64,000 nt of DNA from Lineus longissimus. Taxonomy: Eukaryota; Nemertea; Pilidiophora; Heteronemertea; Lineidae. The position numbers were made by a program, and so were the translations under genes. Within the stretch, counting starts at the first letter, position 1. Every line of letters starts with the position of its first letter. The notes beneath the pieces were generated by a model. That model was not told the DNA's origin and did not search any database. It saw only the letters and a list, made by a program, of their open reading frames with translations. The DNA lies in contig NC_088308.1 of NCBI RefSeq assembly GCF_910592395.1, positions 4,216,001-4,280,000 on the forward strand, in the 5' to 3' direction. Shown one piece after another: positions 1 through 11,197 of the stretch.

Positions 1-1414
1 TGGATCCCATTTACTACTTGTTACCATAACCTGGCATGCCCTCTGTAAGCACTAAGCAACAGGTTTCTCAATGTATACGTGTTTTTAGCTATACCGAATT
101 TCTCCGTGATTGACAGACGGCCTACCCGATTCACTTCTGTCCGAAAGCGATCTGAAGTCTCACCTCGATCCTCAACTGTGATTGGTTAAATTCTGAAGAC
201 TGCACCGACACAGCAAGTTTGAGGCATTCCGATTGGGCAATATGACCGACAAATGCTGCTTTCGCAAATCTCCGAATACGCGTTGGTTGATATCCCATGT
301 TGGATTATTGATAAAACTGCGATACGGAATGACTATAGAAATGAGCATCAGCTACCGTACCAGCTATACCTCGCCTTGCCTTTCGCTGTTATTTTGGTAA
401 TGCAATAATGTTTCATCCAGTCTCCTAAAATATCCACCCTTGAAAACTCGAAATAGCTCCTATTGTTCGCTGCTGCTCGATATATCACAGTCATTTTCTT
501 GAACTTGTGCTAGATCATATTTGGCCACTATATGCTCATATACATGAACATTAGATTATCATAACTCGCACATATTATATTTGATTCTTTGGCAAAATAC
601 TGCTTTATTCACAAAATTCTTGACAAAACTATACCTACCGTCAGTCACTTTTGAACTACATGTAATACCCTTTCTTGTCGTTTCTTGTCGAGGGGGTCAG
701 GGATTTGAAACAAAAACGGTGCCCCACCGCGACCAAAACTTTGAGTCAGCCCTGGTGGAGGTTTTACCAGCCGTCTGCTCAAAACGCGGCGTGAATTACA
801 AAATCCTTGTGCGTGATACGCGACGTTCGTTGGACGCTGCATTGTATAAATGTGGAGCTAGGCATATGTGGTGATAAAATAATGTTGCAGTTCATTCGGT
901 TTAACTTACCTAGTTTAACGTTGAAACGTTCATGTAATATTTTTGTGGACAAGTACCATGTCCTTCCTCCAAGGCGCTCACTGACTGTTTTAGCTGTGAA
1001 TTCCATAGCGGAGGGATAAGGTACCAGTCCAGCATGTACTAGCAAGGCCAATAAATTTGGGGAAGGTTTTAGCATAGACTTCTTCTTCTTCCGAACACAT
1101 TTAAAGAGAAACCACGAGACTCAGGACGTTACGACGCGGGAACGGACCAAGACATAAGGAAATGATCAGGCGTCACTGCCTTGGGAGTGTAGTTGGAACG
1201 AGGAATATATCATCCGATCAAAGCAGACCCAGTGCCCTTACTGTACATAGTGAACCCCCCCCCCCCCTCCCCCTCCCAATCGGATCCCCTAGCTCTGACC
1301 TGTTCGTCCCATTTGACGACGGCTGTCAATACTATAAACTCGTCAAGAGCCGTCGTAACCTACACGACGCCATGGCGGGCAGAATGGCGCACCACCTGTT
1401 TGAGAAGATAGCAT
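1..1414. other. Intergenic DNA, no gene recognised
   Basis: Only short open frames occur, none with family resemblance or plausible splice sites. A pure C run lies near 1254-1266, followed by a C-rich, T-interrupted stretch. Nothing else is supported. Confidence 0.5.
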
Positions 1415-1430
1415 TTTATTTTGGCGCTTT

Positions 1431-2447
1431 TCACTTTTTTGATGACGTGAACAGAGCTATGAACTCTCGCCTGAAGGCACTTCCACTGATACAGTACAAT
1501 AAAAAGTTAATTGTGTTATTGAGATAGGCCAACAGTCCAGTACTGGTGTAAAACAACTTCAGCCTGGCTACTGTGTAGATGTCCTCTCCAAGTTGTACTC
1601 CATACATTCTGGCTATGAGATAATAAACGCATGCGGGTAGGGTTAAAGCTATAAACATGAAACTGACAGTCAATAACATATAGGTGGCGCTAGTTAGCTT
1701 TGCCAACTGTCCCTGATCAACGGAGGAACCGCTTTGGAGTTTTGTGCGTTTCGTTCGACTTCTGACTATCTGTGAGACCATACAACAATTACAGAACGCA
1801 ATGGCGGTAAAGGGAATTAAAGATGTGGCGAGAAGGTCTAGCCAGAACCAGTAGCCAGCCCAAAAGTCTAAGTAAGCTCTGGTTGAAAATCCGCATAAGA
1901 GATTGGGCCATTGGTCTGTTATAATGAAAAAAAATAGAATATGACAATCAAGGAGGCTGAGAATTAAAGCGACGAGAGAAATGGCGCATATTGTCCATTT
2001 CTTGGTACAGATACCGCGTGCTTTTAGTGGGTAACAGACCGATATCCATCTTTCAATGGTGACAAGCATGATAATCCAACTGGCGAGGTGTTTTGAGACG
2101 TAAGCGGCGAATACTTGAATGGGACAGCCTGCGGACGTCAGAGACCGAAGATCAATGCGAAAACCCCATTCAAGAAACTGTCGCGGCAAGCCACCCCAGT
2201 ACAAAAACGATGTGTCGGTCACAGCCAACGTCACAAGCAGTATTCGGGTAGAGATATTACCAAACTGCCGCTTCAGAAGCACGACTATCGTCAAACCGTT
2301 TAAAATAGTGCCGAGTAAGAGTAAAACCGGCGAAAGATATATCCACAGCATTTCGTGTATTTGCCACTCCAGGACGTCTTTAGTGGTCAACGAAGTGTTT
2401 GAAACTGACCCTCGTTGGCCTGATGAGTCAGTGGTGTACAACGTCAT
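1431..2447 (-). CDS. Rhodopsin-class (class A) G protein-coupled receptor, intronless
   Basis: This 338-residue single-exon protein has seven hydrophobic segments and would be a plasma-membrane receptor coupling to a G protein. The N-terminus carries an NTS glycosylation sequon. TM1 has GTILNGLTIVVLL, with the conserved Asn; TM2 has LAVTD; TM3 ends in ERW, replacing DRY; TM6 contains LTLPACVYYL; TM7 has NTINFLLY in place of NPxxY, followed by a short basic tail. Cys in GCPIQ before TM3 and in LLCGF of the second loop could form the usual disulphide. The pattern resembles the peptide-receptor group (FMRFamide/TRH-like) that is expanded in invertebrates, but no ligand can be assigned. ATG is at 2445-2447 in the context aacaATGA. 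A minus-strand AATAAA (1415-1420) lies 11 bases past the stop, giving a very short 3' UTR if used. Confidence 0.85.
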   Translation of the reverse strand: MTLYTTDSSGQRGSVSNTSLTTKDVLEWQIHEMLWIYLSPVLLLLGTILNGLTIVVLLKRQFGNISTRILLVTLAVTDTSFLYWGGLPRQFLEWGFRIDLRSLTSAGCPIQVFAAYVSKHLASWIIMLVTIERWISVCYPLKARGICTKKWTICAISLVALILSLLDCHILFFFIITDQWPNLLCGFSTRAYLDFWAGYWFWLDLLATSLIPFTAIAFCNCCMVSQIVRSRTKRTKLQSGSSVDQGQLAKLTSATYMLLTVSFMFIALTLPACVYYLIARMYGVQLGEDIYTVARLKLFYTSTGLLAYLNNTINFLLYCISGSAFRREFIALFTSSKK

Positions 2448-3391
2448 TGTTGTCTTATCTTAGTTTTCCCATAGTATGCAGAAGATATGCAAAACAACTA
2501 CTGTTGAGCACCGAGGTGAAAAGATTTCTCTAGTCGAGCCATGTGTAATCCGGTCCCATAATCAGTTAATAACAACGACGACATCTCATTTTAAAAACAG
2601 AGCTGGCGAAATTAACGACATCCTGAAGACACCAATTCGGGACCTCATGCCTGTACTCAAGTAATCTGTATAAGCTGTATATACAGTTTGCGCGAATTCA
2701 TAGCCTCGGTGAGTCTCAGGCCGACCAGACGACCGTCTGACAAGGATGTTCATCCAAACATGGTCGTATACTGCTGATCCAACCTTGCTGGCAAGCGGCT
2801 AATGATTTTGCTCGTGCTAATGCATGAAACTATGTAAAATACAACTGAAAATGATTTCTGACGCCGGTGTACCATTCCTGTTATGAGAAACCGACACATT
2901 TTATATTGCGGCTGGCTGCGCCATTGTGCAGAAAAACCAAATGAAAACTAACTAGCATCACAGGTGTTTTAGCTCTGTGGAAAACAATGGTACACGTTTT
3001 GGACCAAGCTAGCATCATATTAATTTGTAATCGGGTGCTCTTTGAAACGCCGATTTTTAAACCTTGGTGTCACATCGCAATGTGACCGGAGCAGAAAGGG
3101 CGTGTAGCGCGAGGAACCGAACACCCGCACTTCTTTATTGTTAATAGTAGCACACTCTTTTTACGCTTATTTCGGAAACAGTACTTAGGAAAATTGGTGC
3201 AACAAGATATGCAATCTACTGGAGAATAGTATGACTAGTTTTATAACGGTATTTGTATAATATTCTTATGTAGTGTCAAGAGGAAGGACAGCAACGGGTG
3301 GTGTGTCCATTTCAAAAGAAAACGTTTTCGGCGAAATGGCACACCCTAGCGGTTATGGTTGGGACCAATACCCATGCACAGCAACACAACA
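2448..3391. other. Intergenic DNA upstream of the GPCR
   Basis: No coding exon, RNA gene or clear regulatory site was recognised. The interval ends where the first copy of the 444-bp element begins. Confidence 0.4.
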
Positions 3392-3835
3392 GAGACAAGA
3401 CCACAATTGATTTTTTAAGCCTTTTAGCAGTTAAATTGTCAATGTTTGACCGCGACGCATCAAAGAACGCGTCAAGTAGTGAAACTGAAATTCGGATATG
3501 ATATACGGGTTAGTCTTGCGAGTAACTGGTGCGATGGAAATTGGTGATTGACCACGGAAATTTTTTTATAATCGACAAATTAGACAGACTTTGATATTTC
3601 CACTGTTTTCAGCCAACTGGCAGAAAAAACTCAAAACACGCCCCCTATTACCCAATTAGCAAAATTCGAAATTAATTTTTTCATCAAATAATTTCTTTAT
3701 ATCTGTAGACTTGCCACAGCAAATATTTTTTCAATACCTCTCCAAATATGTACTTGAGAGTAAAAAAACATGCACTCGTCTAATTGATAGGCCTCGACCC
3801 TCCAACCTATGAATATTCATTAGCGGTCTTGTCTC
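3392..3835. repeat. MITE-like element, copy 1
   Basis: This 444-bp AT-rich unit begins with GAGACAAGACC and ends with the exact reverse complement GGTCTTGTCTC, an 11-bp terminal inverted repeat. A nearly identical copy lies at 4385-4827; three differences were noticed by eye (two substitutions and one A in a homopolymer). No transposase frame is present, so it is a non-autonomous transposon. Immediate flanks show no certain target-site duplication. Confidence 0.75.
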
Positions 3836-4384
3836 AATGAAGGTACATTTCAGGGGTTAACATTTTGAGATTTTTTTCAAACTAATGTACATGACATCCC
3901 ACAACTCTCCAACAAAGGAAAGTCATATCTGGACATTTTTGGAGAAATGAGAGACATTTCAAAGAGTGGTACAACTGTGCCAAAGCGACGAAAGAGGACA
4001 AAATCGACAAAAAGTCATGATTTTGCAGCCAACAGCACCAAATTCAAAGACCTGCCCTGGCCAGAATATGCAAGCTATGGAGCTGAAAATTTAGGATGTG
4101 ATTTAGGAATATCTTTGCTGCTTAGGGCACAACTTTCAGAATCAAGGCCTAAGTAGTTTCAAAGAAATTACAAAATGAATGGCAACACAACAAGACTTGT
4201 AAAAATGAAACCGAACTTAGACCGAGGTTAGGTTGACTCTTATTTGGGTCAAATTAAGTTTTTTTCTCATTATTTTAGCTTGTTTTGACCTTAAATCATC
4301 AGCAATACAATATTCTAAATGAATTAGAGTGATTTGAGCACATTCAAATTTTTCACTATATTGACCCAAAATGTAGTGTAAATA
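3836..4384. other. 549-bp spacer between the two element copies
   Basis: AT-rich sequence without a recognisable gene. It could be ordinary intergenic DNA or the interior of a composite element bounded by the two 444-bp copies. Confidence 0.35.
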
Positions 4385-4827
4385 GAGACAAGACCACAAT
4401 TGATTTTTTAAGCCTTTTAGCAGTTAAATTGTCAATGTTTGACCGCGACGCATCAAAGAACGCGTCAAGTAGTGAAACTGAAATTCGGATATGATATACG
4501 GGTTAGTCTTGCGAGTAACTGGTGCGATGGAAATTGGTGATTGACCACGGAAATTTTTTTATAATCGACAAATTAGACAGACTTTGATATTTCCACTGTT
4601 TTCAGCCAACTGGCAGAAAAAACTCAAAACACGCCCCCTATTACCCAATTAGCAAAATTCGAAATTAATTTTTTCATCAAATAATTTCTTTATATCTGTA
4701 GACTTGCCACAGCAAATATTTTTTCAATACCTCTCCAAACATGTACTTGAGAGTAAAAAACATGCACTCGTCTAATTGATAGGCCTCGACCCTCCAACCT
4801 ATGAATATTCATTAGTGGTCTTGTCTC
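4385..4827. repeat. MITE-like element, copy 2
   Basis: Direct repeat of 3392-3835 in the same orientation with the same 11-bp terminal inverted repeats. It lies 100 bases beyond the histone H1 3' stem-loop. Near-identity of the copies indicates recent duplication or recent insertion. Confidence 0.75.
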
Positions 4828-4927
4828 AACACTACCGAGACTACATTCAGCCTCTGGTTTTCGTATCGATATTTCATATACAAGCGACACAATTGCAAAA
4901 AATTGATCTCTTTTTAATATTTGGGGT

Positions 4928-4943
4928 GGCCCTTATAAGGGCC
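4928..4943 (-). terminator. Histone mRNA 3' stem-loop
   Basis: GGCCCTTATAAGGGCC forms a six-base-pair stem with a UAUA four-base loop, 37 bases past the H1 stop. The usual metazoan form is GGYYCU-UHHH-ARRGCC, so stem and position fit and the loop is slightly variant. About ten bases further on, the minus strand reads AAAAAGAGA, a purine-rich candidate histone downstream element for U7 snRNA. This predicts a non-polyadenylated, replication-dependent mRNA. The sequence is palindromic; strand is assigned from H1. Confidence 0.85.
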
Positions 4944-4980
4944 GTTGGGTCATGGAAGACGTCGCTTCGGCGGACACACC

Positions 4981-5544
4981 TTACGCCTTTTTGGCTTTGG
5001 TGGTCTTAGCTTTTGGCTTGGCAGCTTTCTTAGCGGCAGGTTTCTTCGAGGGCTTAGGGGCGGCTTTCTTGGCAGCAGGCTTCTTGGCAGCCTTCTTTTT
5101 GGGACTCTTCTTGGCAGCTGGTTTCTTGGCAGCAGCCTTTGGTTTGGTGGCCTTCGCCTTCTTGGGAGTTTTCTTGGCAGCAGGCTTCTTGGCAGCTGGT
5201 TTCTTGGCTGGTTTCTTGGCGACCTTGGGTTTTGGTGCAGGCTTCTTGGCGGCGGCACTGAGCTTGTAGCTCCCCTTGACCGGGACGAGTGCACCTCCCT
5301 CTTTAGTTGCGGCAGCAAGAGCAGCGTTGATCCGTTTGTTAAGCTTGTCGATGTCTACTCCCTTGTAGTTGGCAGCGATGTGCTTCTTAATGGCGATCCT
5401 GGATGAACCCTTCTTGTCCTTCAGCGCTTTGACGGCATCGACAATCATCACGGCGCATTTTGGATGGAGGGCAGGCTTGGCTGGTTTCTTTGCCTTCACA
5501 GCCTTCTTGGCTGGCGACTTAGGAGCAGCAACGGCATCAGACAT
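4981..5544 (-). CDS. Linker histone H1
   Basis: The 187-residue protein starts MSDAVAAPKSPAKKA. A short basic head is followed by the winged-helix globular domain at about residues 26-97, from ALHPKCAVMIVDAVKAL through VDIDKLNKRINAAL to VKGSYKLS. The tail is a Lys/Ala/Pro-rich array of AAKKPAAKK and KKTPKKAKA-like units ending KTTKAKKA. It binds nucleosome linker DNA and compacts chromatin. The frame is open further upstream, but that region contains the TATA box and a start region; the ATG at 5542-5544 gives the normal H1 N-terminus. The gene is intronless with a 3' stem-loop, as for S-phase histone genes. No core histone gene lies nearby, so this is a solitary H1 or the edge of a cluster outside the window. 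Confidence 0.95.
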   Translation of the reverse strand: MSDAVAAPKSPAKKAVKAKKPAKPALHPKCAVMIVDAVKALKDKKGSSRIAIKKHIAANYKGVDIDKLNKRINAALAAATKEGGALVPVKGSYKLSAAAKKPAPKPKVAKKPAKKPAAKKPAAKKTPKKAKATKPKAAAKKPAAKKSPKKKAAKKPAAKKAAPKPSKKPAAKKAAKPKAKTTKAKKA

Positions 5545-5622
5545 CTTGATTCTCTCTGTATCTTTCAAAACTCTTCGAACGAATTGAATTGATGATAATG
5601 ACCAGACGGAGCGAAACGCGGC

Positions 5623-5628
5623 TTTATA
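5623..5628 (-). promoter_or_regulatory. TATA box of histone H1
   Basis: The minus strand reads GGTATAAAG 79 bases upstream of the H1 ATG. A GGCAATG motif lies about ten bases further upstream and could be a CAAT-type element. No AAACACA H1 box was found. Confidence 0.6.
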
Positions 5629-5699
5629 CCAACATTGCCAGGATTGCGGACGTAAACGAAAGCAGTGCCATATTTTATATACAATGTCGCTGCTCGTCA

Positions 5700-6975
5700 A
5701 TAGTGATCTGATAGTTATGTGTTAGTATCTTTTTAGAAAAGCTCGTTTTGTCCGCTATTTGCGTAATATTTCGCAAACACTTTGATTGAAACTTATAGAA
5801 GAGATCATATTCTATCACTATACTACGTAAAATTATGAAAATTTATAGCCATTAGTAAGAAAATACAGGTTGAAGATTGACAATTATGGAAATTCTATAA
5901 AGACATTTTCATGTTAACTCAAAAAAATACCAAATTATGACAAAATATTTGTTGAAATTTACCATTATTTACATTCTTCTTAAAGAAGAGACTATATTCC
6001 ATCTTAAAATAAAATATAGAAGGTTTACCCGAATGTTTTGATGGATTAATCGCGATTTTAATTGGGCACTACAAGCACATAATTTTCGAGATCGGACGCC
6101 ATTTCTTGATTTTCAGAACTGAATTGGGGCAGTAATTATTTCCCTGAAACCTTGCTATTTCTCTGATGTTTTGCATGTAAAGACATTGTAATGTTACTCT
6201 TAATGATGTTGAACATGTATCAGAGGCATATTAGGATGAGTATAATAACCGGGTCGAGTTTATGGCAGTTCTCGTAATCCTGTCCATTGTCCAATACTGG
6301 CAATAGGCTTTCATTCTTGCGGTTTGGCTGAAATTTTGATTTTCAAACTCATTTCCATACAAATTTTTACTCTTTTAGCGTATCAATATTGATATAAATG
6401 GTGTCACTATTCAGTTTAAGCTAAAAGAGGCCTGAAACCTCCACATCATCACCATCACTGAAGACACTGGTGTGGCAAGAATGGTAGTCCTGGGACTAAA
6501 AGTCCCAGAAATGTCGGCCCACATTCTTCTATTTCCCAATAGGTTTCGAGGAGTTGCGAACTTCTTCCATAATCATAACTCAAAGTGCCTGATGAAGTGC
6601 ATGTAATTACTAATCATCTGACACTTTGAGGGAACTGTCGTATCCAGAATCATTAGTGCACGGGGTGTGGCAGTAAAATGACCCTGTCTTCTTCTCGGTT
6701 TATAGAGTCTGCCGACAACAGACGTGCCGCGTTGGGTTCTTAATTCAAGTGCAATTTACTGATTAATTAATTTATCTCTTAACTGTTCAATAAAAACAGC
6801 TTTTTCGTGTATTATTCATCACAGCCAATTAGCTAATTAGTTATCAGTACTTTGGTAATAATTATGACGTCAAACTTATCCATCCAATCGTGTCTGTTTA
6901 TTCACCTATTTCTGACATCACATTTGTTTGTAGCGAATCAGAATTGAAGCACTTGGACCAGCCTCAATCTCGGGA
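5700..6975. other. AT-rich intergenic DNA upstream of the homeobox gene
   Basis: No coding sequence. It holds two short hairpins (around 6493-6511 and 6579-6630) and a cluster of TAATTA/ATTAAT motifs near 6760-6865 that could bind homeodomain proteins. It is a reasonable place for cis-regulatory DNA of the adjoining homeobox gene, but that is inferred from position. Confidence 0.35.
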
Positions 6976-6981
6976 TATAAA
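6976..6981 (+). promoter_or_regulatory. Candidate TATA box of the homeobox gene
   Basis: TATAAA within GGGATATAAATTA lies about 80 bases upstream of the start codon at 7057, a normal spacing for a short 5' UTR. Confidence 0.45.
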
Positions 6982-7056
6982 TTACAGTAAGGAGACAAAT
7001 TGTTCACATTGTCTTTCTAAATATTTCGATACCATTAACCGCATCACGTTTTCAAA

Positions 7057-9421
7057 ATGACACAGGAACAGGCCACTTGTCATCGCAATGCACCTCATTA
7101 TGGTAAGATCCTACTTCTTACTGAACTGCTTGCATTTGATCTTCATTTATCTGTATCCCCTTTTTGATATACATGTTGATAACTAACTCATTGTTTATCG
7201 GAAAGGCACGTCAGTGAAAATGGGTTCCTGAGACCACCCGTTTGAAAAAAAGTATAAGGCCTTCATGATCACACTGGTATGAAACCTCAAATATCAAGAT
7301 GATGTCATCATGGGTTTTTGTTCATACAGTGATCAGTCTGTCTACGCACGGAGTAGATTGAGACGATATTGCCTGTTTGATATACTCAATTTAAATTATA
7401 TCGCCATCTTAATGGTTTTATATGTGATGATGATGCAGAAGAGACCCATGCAGTCATTCATGAGAAAGTCCAACGTTTTCATGCAGACATACATTTCTCA
7501 GCCTTTCTTCTATCTGTGGATGTACATCAAAGTACACAGCTAATTACATGAAAGTTTGCTTGATGCTCAAAACTTAGCACCTAATTATAGATTGATAATT
7601 GCAATTTACCAAAACATTTTGGATGTCTGCGTCAACGGTAACCCAACACCTTGCTATTATCAGGCAATCAGTTGATAATAAATCGATTGGCTTACCAATC
7701 CTGATGATGACCTATATAGTTTACATAAGAAGTTTCAAATGTAGCCTTATTTTTAGTACATGTAACATGATTTGCCTGACAACCTCCGAAGCTAAAGGCT
7801 TCTCTATCCATGTCATCCTTACTGCGTCATTTCGGTTTTTTCCTTAGCCACAGTGGATACGGTTTATTAGTACCGATGACAAGCCGGAGGTGAGACGCAT
7901 AGGTGTACAGTAAACACGGGCAGGAGCCGTCAAGACCTGACATATTCAAAAAAGGGGATCACAGCTGGCTTTTTGACATTTTTTTAGGCTATATTACAGC
8001 CTTCTGTAGGTAATAGTATAGATTTCATATTTATCTTTTCGATCTCTAAATTTTATTCCTCATTTTTCAGCATTCGTCGTATCGAGTCAATACGAGCCTA
8101 AACCACAGGTCCTCGACACCCGCAGCCGCCGCCGCCGACCGAAAACACAGTACGAGCCGCAAGTTCTGGCGAGATTAGAAGCTGCGTTCAACACAAGTCG
8201 ATACCTCAGTAAATCGGAAAGGAACGAACTAGCCAGAGAAACGTGCATCCCCGCGGACAAAATACGGGTAAGGATAAGAGATTTGGCGATCCTTTAGCCT
8301 TGTTCGTCCAAATGTCAGTGCCAAGTCAGCATGCGCTCTGATCAAAAAGTCTATTACGGATGAAATCAAACCCCAGTTTCCAATGCGCGCGTAAATCAAT
8401 TTCAAAAGTGACAGCAAAACAGGGGACCATACACCTTTTCCCAGCCACCTCGTCAAAATACATCTTCACTACGTCTACTAATCACTGTTTTCCTTTATCG
8501 TTTTAGATCTGGTTCAACAACCGACGGCGGCGTGATGTGCGGCCAGAGTCCGCCCGATCCACTTCCTTGAAAGATTTTGACATCATGCTACCACTAGCGT
8601 CCAACGTCAATCAACACGACCACCGAGTTGCGAAAACCATGAAAGATGCGTTGATCAAACAACTGCGTAAATGTTCGGGAGGGGGAGGGGCGAAACATCT
8701 ACTCGAGGATGAATTCCGTCACAACTCGTTGAATGAAGATGCCGGGGCAGAAGCAGAAAACTTGACGACGTTGATCTCTCGGATGTATGAAGATTTCCAA
8801 CTTGCTCCGCCTGTCCAAGCTCCTGCTGAACCCGTCAGACAAGAACCACCTTACGTACAGATGTCAGCGGTTGTTCCGTACGTTGTCACATCGTTCTGGA
8901 ATGTCGTTGAGGCTGTCCCGTACTCGTACCTTTGTCCTCGTGGATCCGTGATGCTGCCACCGGTAGCGCCTATTACAGAGGTTGATCCAGCTCCAAACCA
9001 CCGCAAACAACCCACTGTCACAACAAGACCACAGCAAGCGTATCCTAATCCACAGCCAGTCGTTCACTACCCGTCCAATCGCGCCCGATATGAAATCATA
9101 CAGCCATCTCGCTCTACTGTCGTACCACAACAGTGCCAACATGATCTGAATCAAATATTCGCCAAGCAACGAGAAACCAAGGTTGCTACACTTCGCATCC
9201 GAAAACGACACAGTAACGTCCGCCGAGCGCTCTTCCAGACGATGCGAAAAGTCCGCCAAAATTTCATCCGCAGCCGACAAAAAGCCAGCCGACAATCTGC
9301 CGCAAGACGCCTTCCGTTGTATTTGCTAGATGATGACGAGGATGTATTCGATTCGTGTGCTCAGTCTCCGGCAATGAGTGGTGTCTTCCCTTTAAATTTG
9401 GAATCAGACTCTGGTAACTAG
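7057..9421 (+). CDS. Divergent homeobox transcription factor, three exons
   Basis: Exons 7057-7102, 8071-8267 and 8507-9421 join in frame (phases 1 and 0) to 385 residues. The homeodomain at about residues 35-92 begins RRRPKTQYEPQVLARLEAAF and ends IRIWFNNRRRRD, with L16, F20, W48, F49, N51 and R53 conserved and no TALE insertion. The second intron falls between homeodomain residues 46 and 47, a position common in animal homeobox genes. Residue 50, which sets DNA specificity and is usually Gln, is Asn. The long C-terminal region is Pro/Val/Tyr-rich (AVVPYVV, AVPYSY) with a basic segment near its end and an acidic DDDEDVFDS. It should be a nuclear DNA-binding regulator. I could not place it in a named class. 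A polyadenylation signal AATAAA lies at 9992-9997. Confidence 0.85.
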
Positions 9422-11160
9422 ATCGAGACTTTACCCAATCCTATCGCAGAAAGTTACTATTATTTGTTTTGTCTGTCTTTATAGGCGCCTTCTACATGTC
9501 TTGAACTAGTTATCATGAACTACCGTAGCTTGCAAGAGTTAATGTGCGGTTGGCCACAGCACGCAAAGAAAAAAACACTTAGACTAGTGGTTGTACCAGA
9601 TTCTTTCGATAAAAAGAAAGACTCTGGACACCTATTGAAAGACTCTGGTTGTACGTAACATGTTATGTGTTCCAATAACTTTTAGTTTTGACCAATGTCA
9701 CAGCCTATTTGAAGGTAACATCATAGCATCTTTGATTATTGTAACTGTTTTGCCAAGGAACATTGTAACGCTTTTAGCATCCTCAGATTCATGCTTTTTG
9801 ATACTCCCACGTATGTCATATATCACTGAATTTATATTTCGTCATTCTGTCGGACGCATTAAGATTTGCGAGGTTGGGTCAAATTGTTTGCAACCATTCT
9901 AAGTGATGTACCTACACATTTACAGTACATGTATATCCAAAAGTCCATTTTGTACATTATTGTTTTGTTGTTTTTTTTCGAGAATACTGAAAATAAAATT
10001 GCAGAAACGTATAAGTCGATCATTTCAACATCTCTATTTTTTCGTTTTAAACCACCAAGCTCCGAGTCGTTCAAGGTTACCAGAGGTTACGCCCCCAGGC
10101 GACTTGCTGTATATGTTGGATCTTAATTCCTTTCTAAAGGAACCAACTTTTTTTTCGTTTGGACTACATTTTTTATACTGGAAGCCGAGTGAGGTTTGGA
10201 TTTAAGGGGTAAACGTACAGACACACAACGTGTATAAGTCCGGGCGTGTCTGCTCCGCTCGCTTCATCCCTTTATGGCAACTTCCCATGTCGGTTTGGCC
10301 CCAGGGGGTTTGGCTACCTCAGCAAACGCCTTGTCCGGGCGCGGGCAGACAGGGAGTTGTACACCTCCCTGGTCTGGGCAAGTTGAAATTTGAATCAAAG
10401 GTATGGAGTCAGTAACAACAGACCCACCAAAACCTTCAAAGATCTGTGCCTACGTCACGATGACCTGCTGCCAACCGTTTCAAAACACAATGCGTACTTT
10501 ATTTGTATAATCCGTTTCCAAAAGGCTTATTATGTAATTTCTTAGGGTGACATGGCTTCATGCTTTTACATGTAGCCATGCTCAGGGCTAAAAAAATCTA
10601 TAGAGTTGCTTGTAAAGGGGTTTTTACGCCGATACATTAAACAGAATTACTGTCTCATATCTGCTATGAAAGGACATTCTCGATGAAATGTGTCACACCG
10701 TAGTTACCAACTAGGAAAAGTGGTGAGTAGCTAATTCATGATTGTAACAATGTCCTTCGGTTTTCTTCTTCTACTTTTTCAATGGTTGACGCTTAACAGT
10801 CACAACCACCGAGATATTCGGTGGCGGGCCCCTGCAGCCGTCGTGGAGCGCCTTAAGTCCCGGTATAAAGTAGATGATTGCCTTTGAACCAAAATTGCTC
10901 TCCGCGACAAGCTTCAGGGTCTTTGACCCGGATGGGGCACACAACTGACCCTGGTGTAAAGTGGTTTCACGTGACGTCATTACCTGCCATGCTGGACAAA
11001 AGAAAGCAAGCCCAAATGACCGAGACAGTATTTGATTAAGTCTAGTCTGGTATATTATAAGTCATTGTTCTGTCCTCCAACATGGCTGGCTGTGAAACAC
11101 TCTATCCGAGGATGCCTCCCCAACGAGGTCCATCCTCTGTCGTGACACTATAGTCAGACG
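9422..11160. other. 3' UTR of the homeobox gene, then intergenic DNA
   Basis: Contains the AATAAA at 9992-9997. The rest shows only short unsupported frames and no recognisable RNA gene. Confidence 0.4.
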
Positions 11161-11168
11161 TATATATA
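11161..11168 (+). promoter_or_regulatory. Candidate TATA box of the sulfotransferase gene
   Basis: TATATATA lies 30-37 bases upstream of the start codon at 11198. If used, it implies a 5' UTR of only a few bases, so a start site further upstream is also possible. Confidence 0.35.
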
Positions 11169-11197
11169 CTAGGGTGGCTTTTTTCCAGCGACCAAGG

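Noticed and set aside
4945-5406. Long plus-strand frame rich in Gly/Leu/Phe opposite histone H1
   Set aside because: It is the antisense of the Lys/Ala-rich H1 tail; composition is explained by the opposite strand.
5545-5700. N-terminal extension of the H1 reading frame
   Set aside because: The open frame runs through the TATA box and transcription start area; the ATG at 5542-5544 gives a normal H1 N-terminus.
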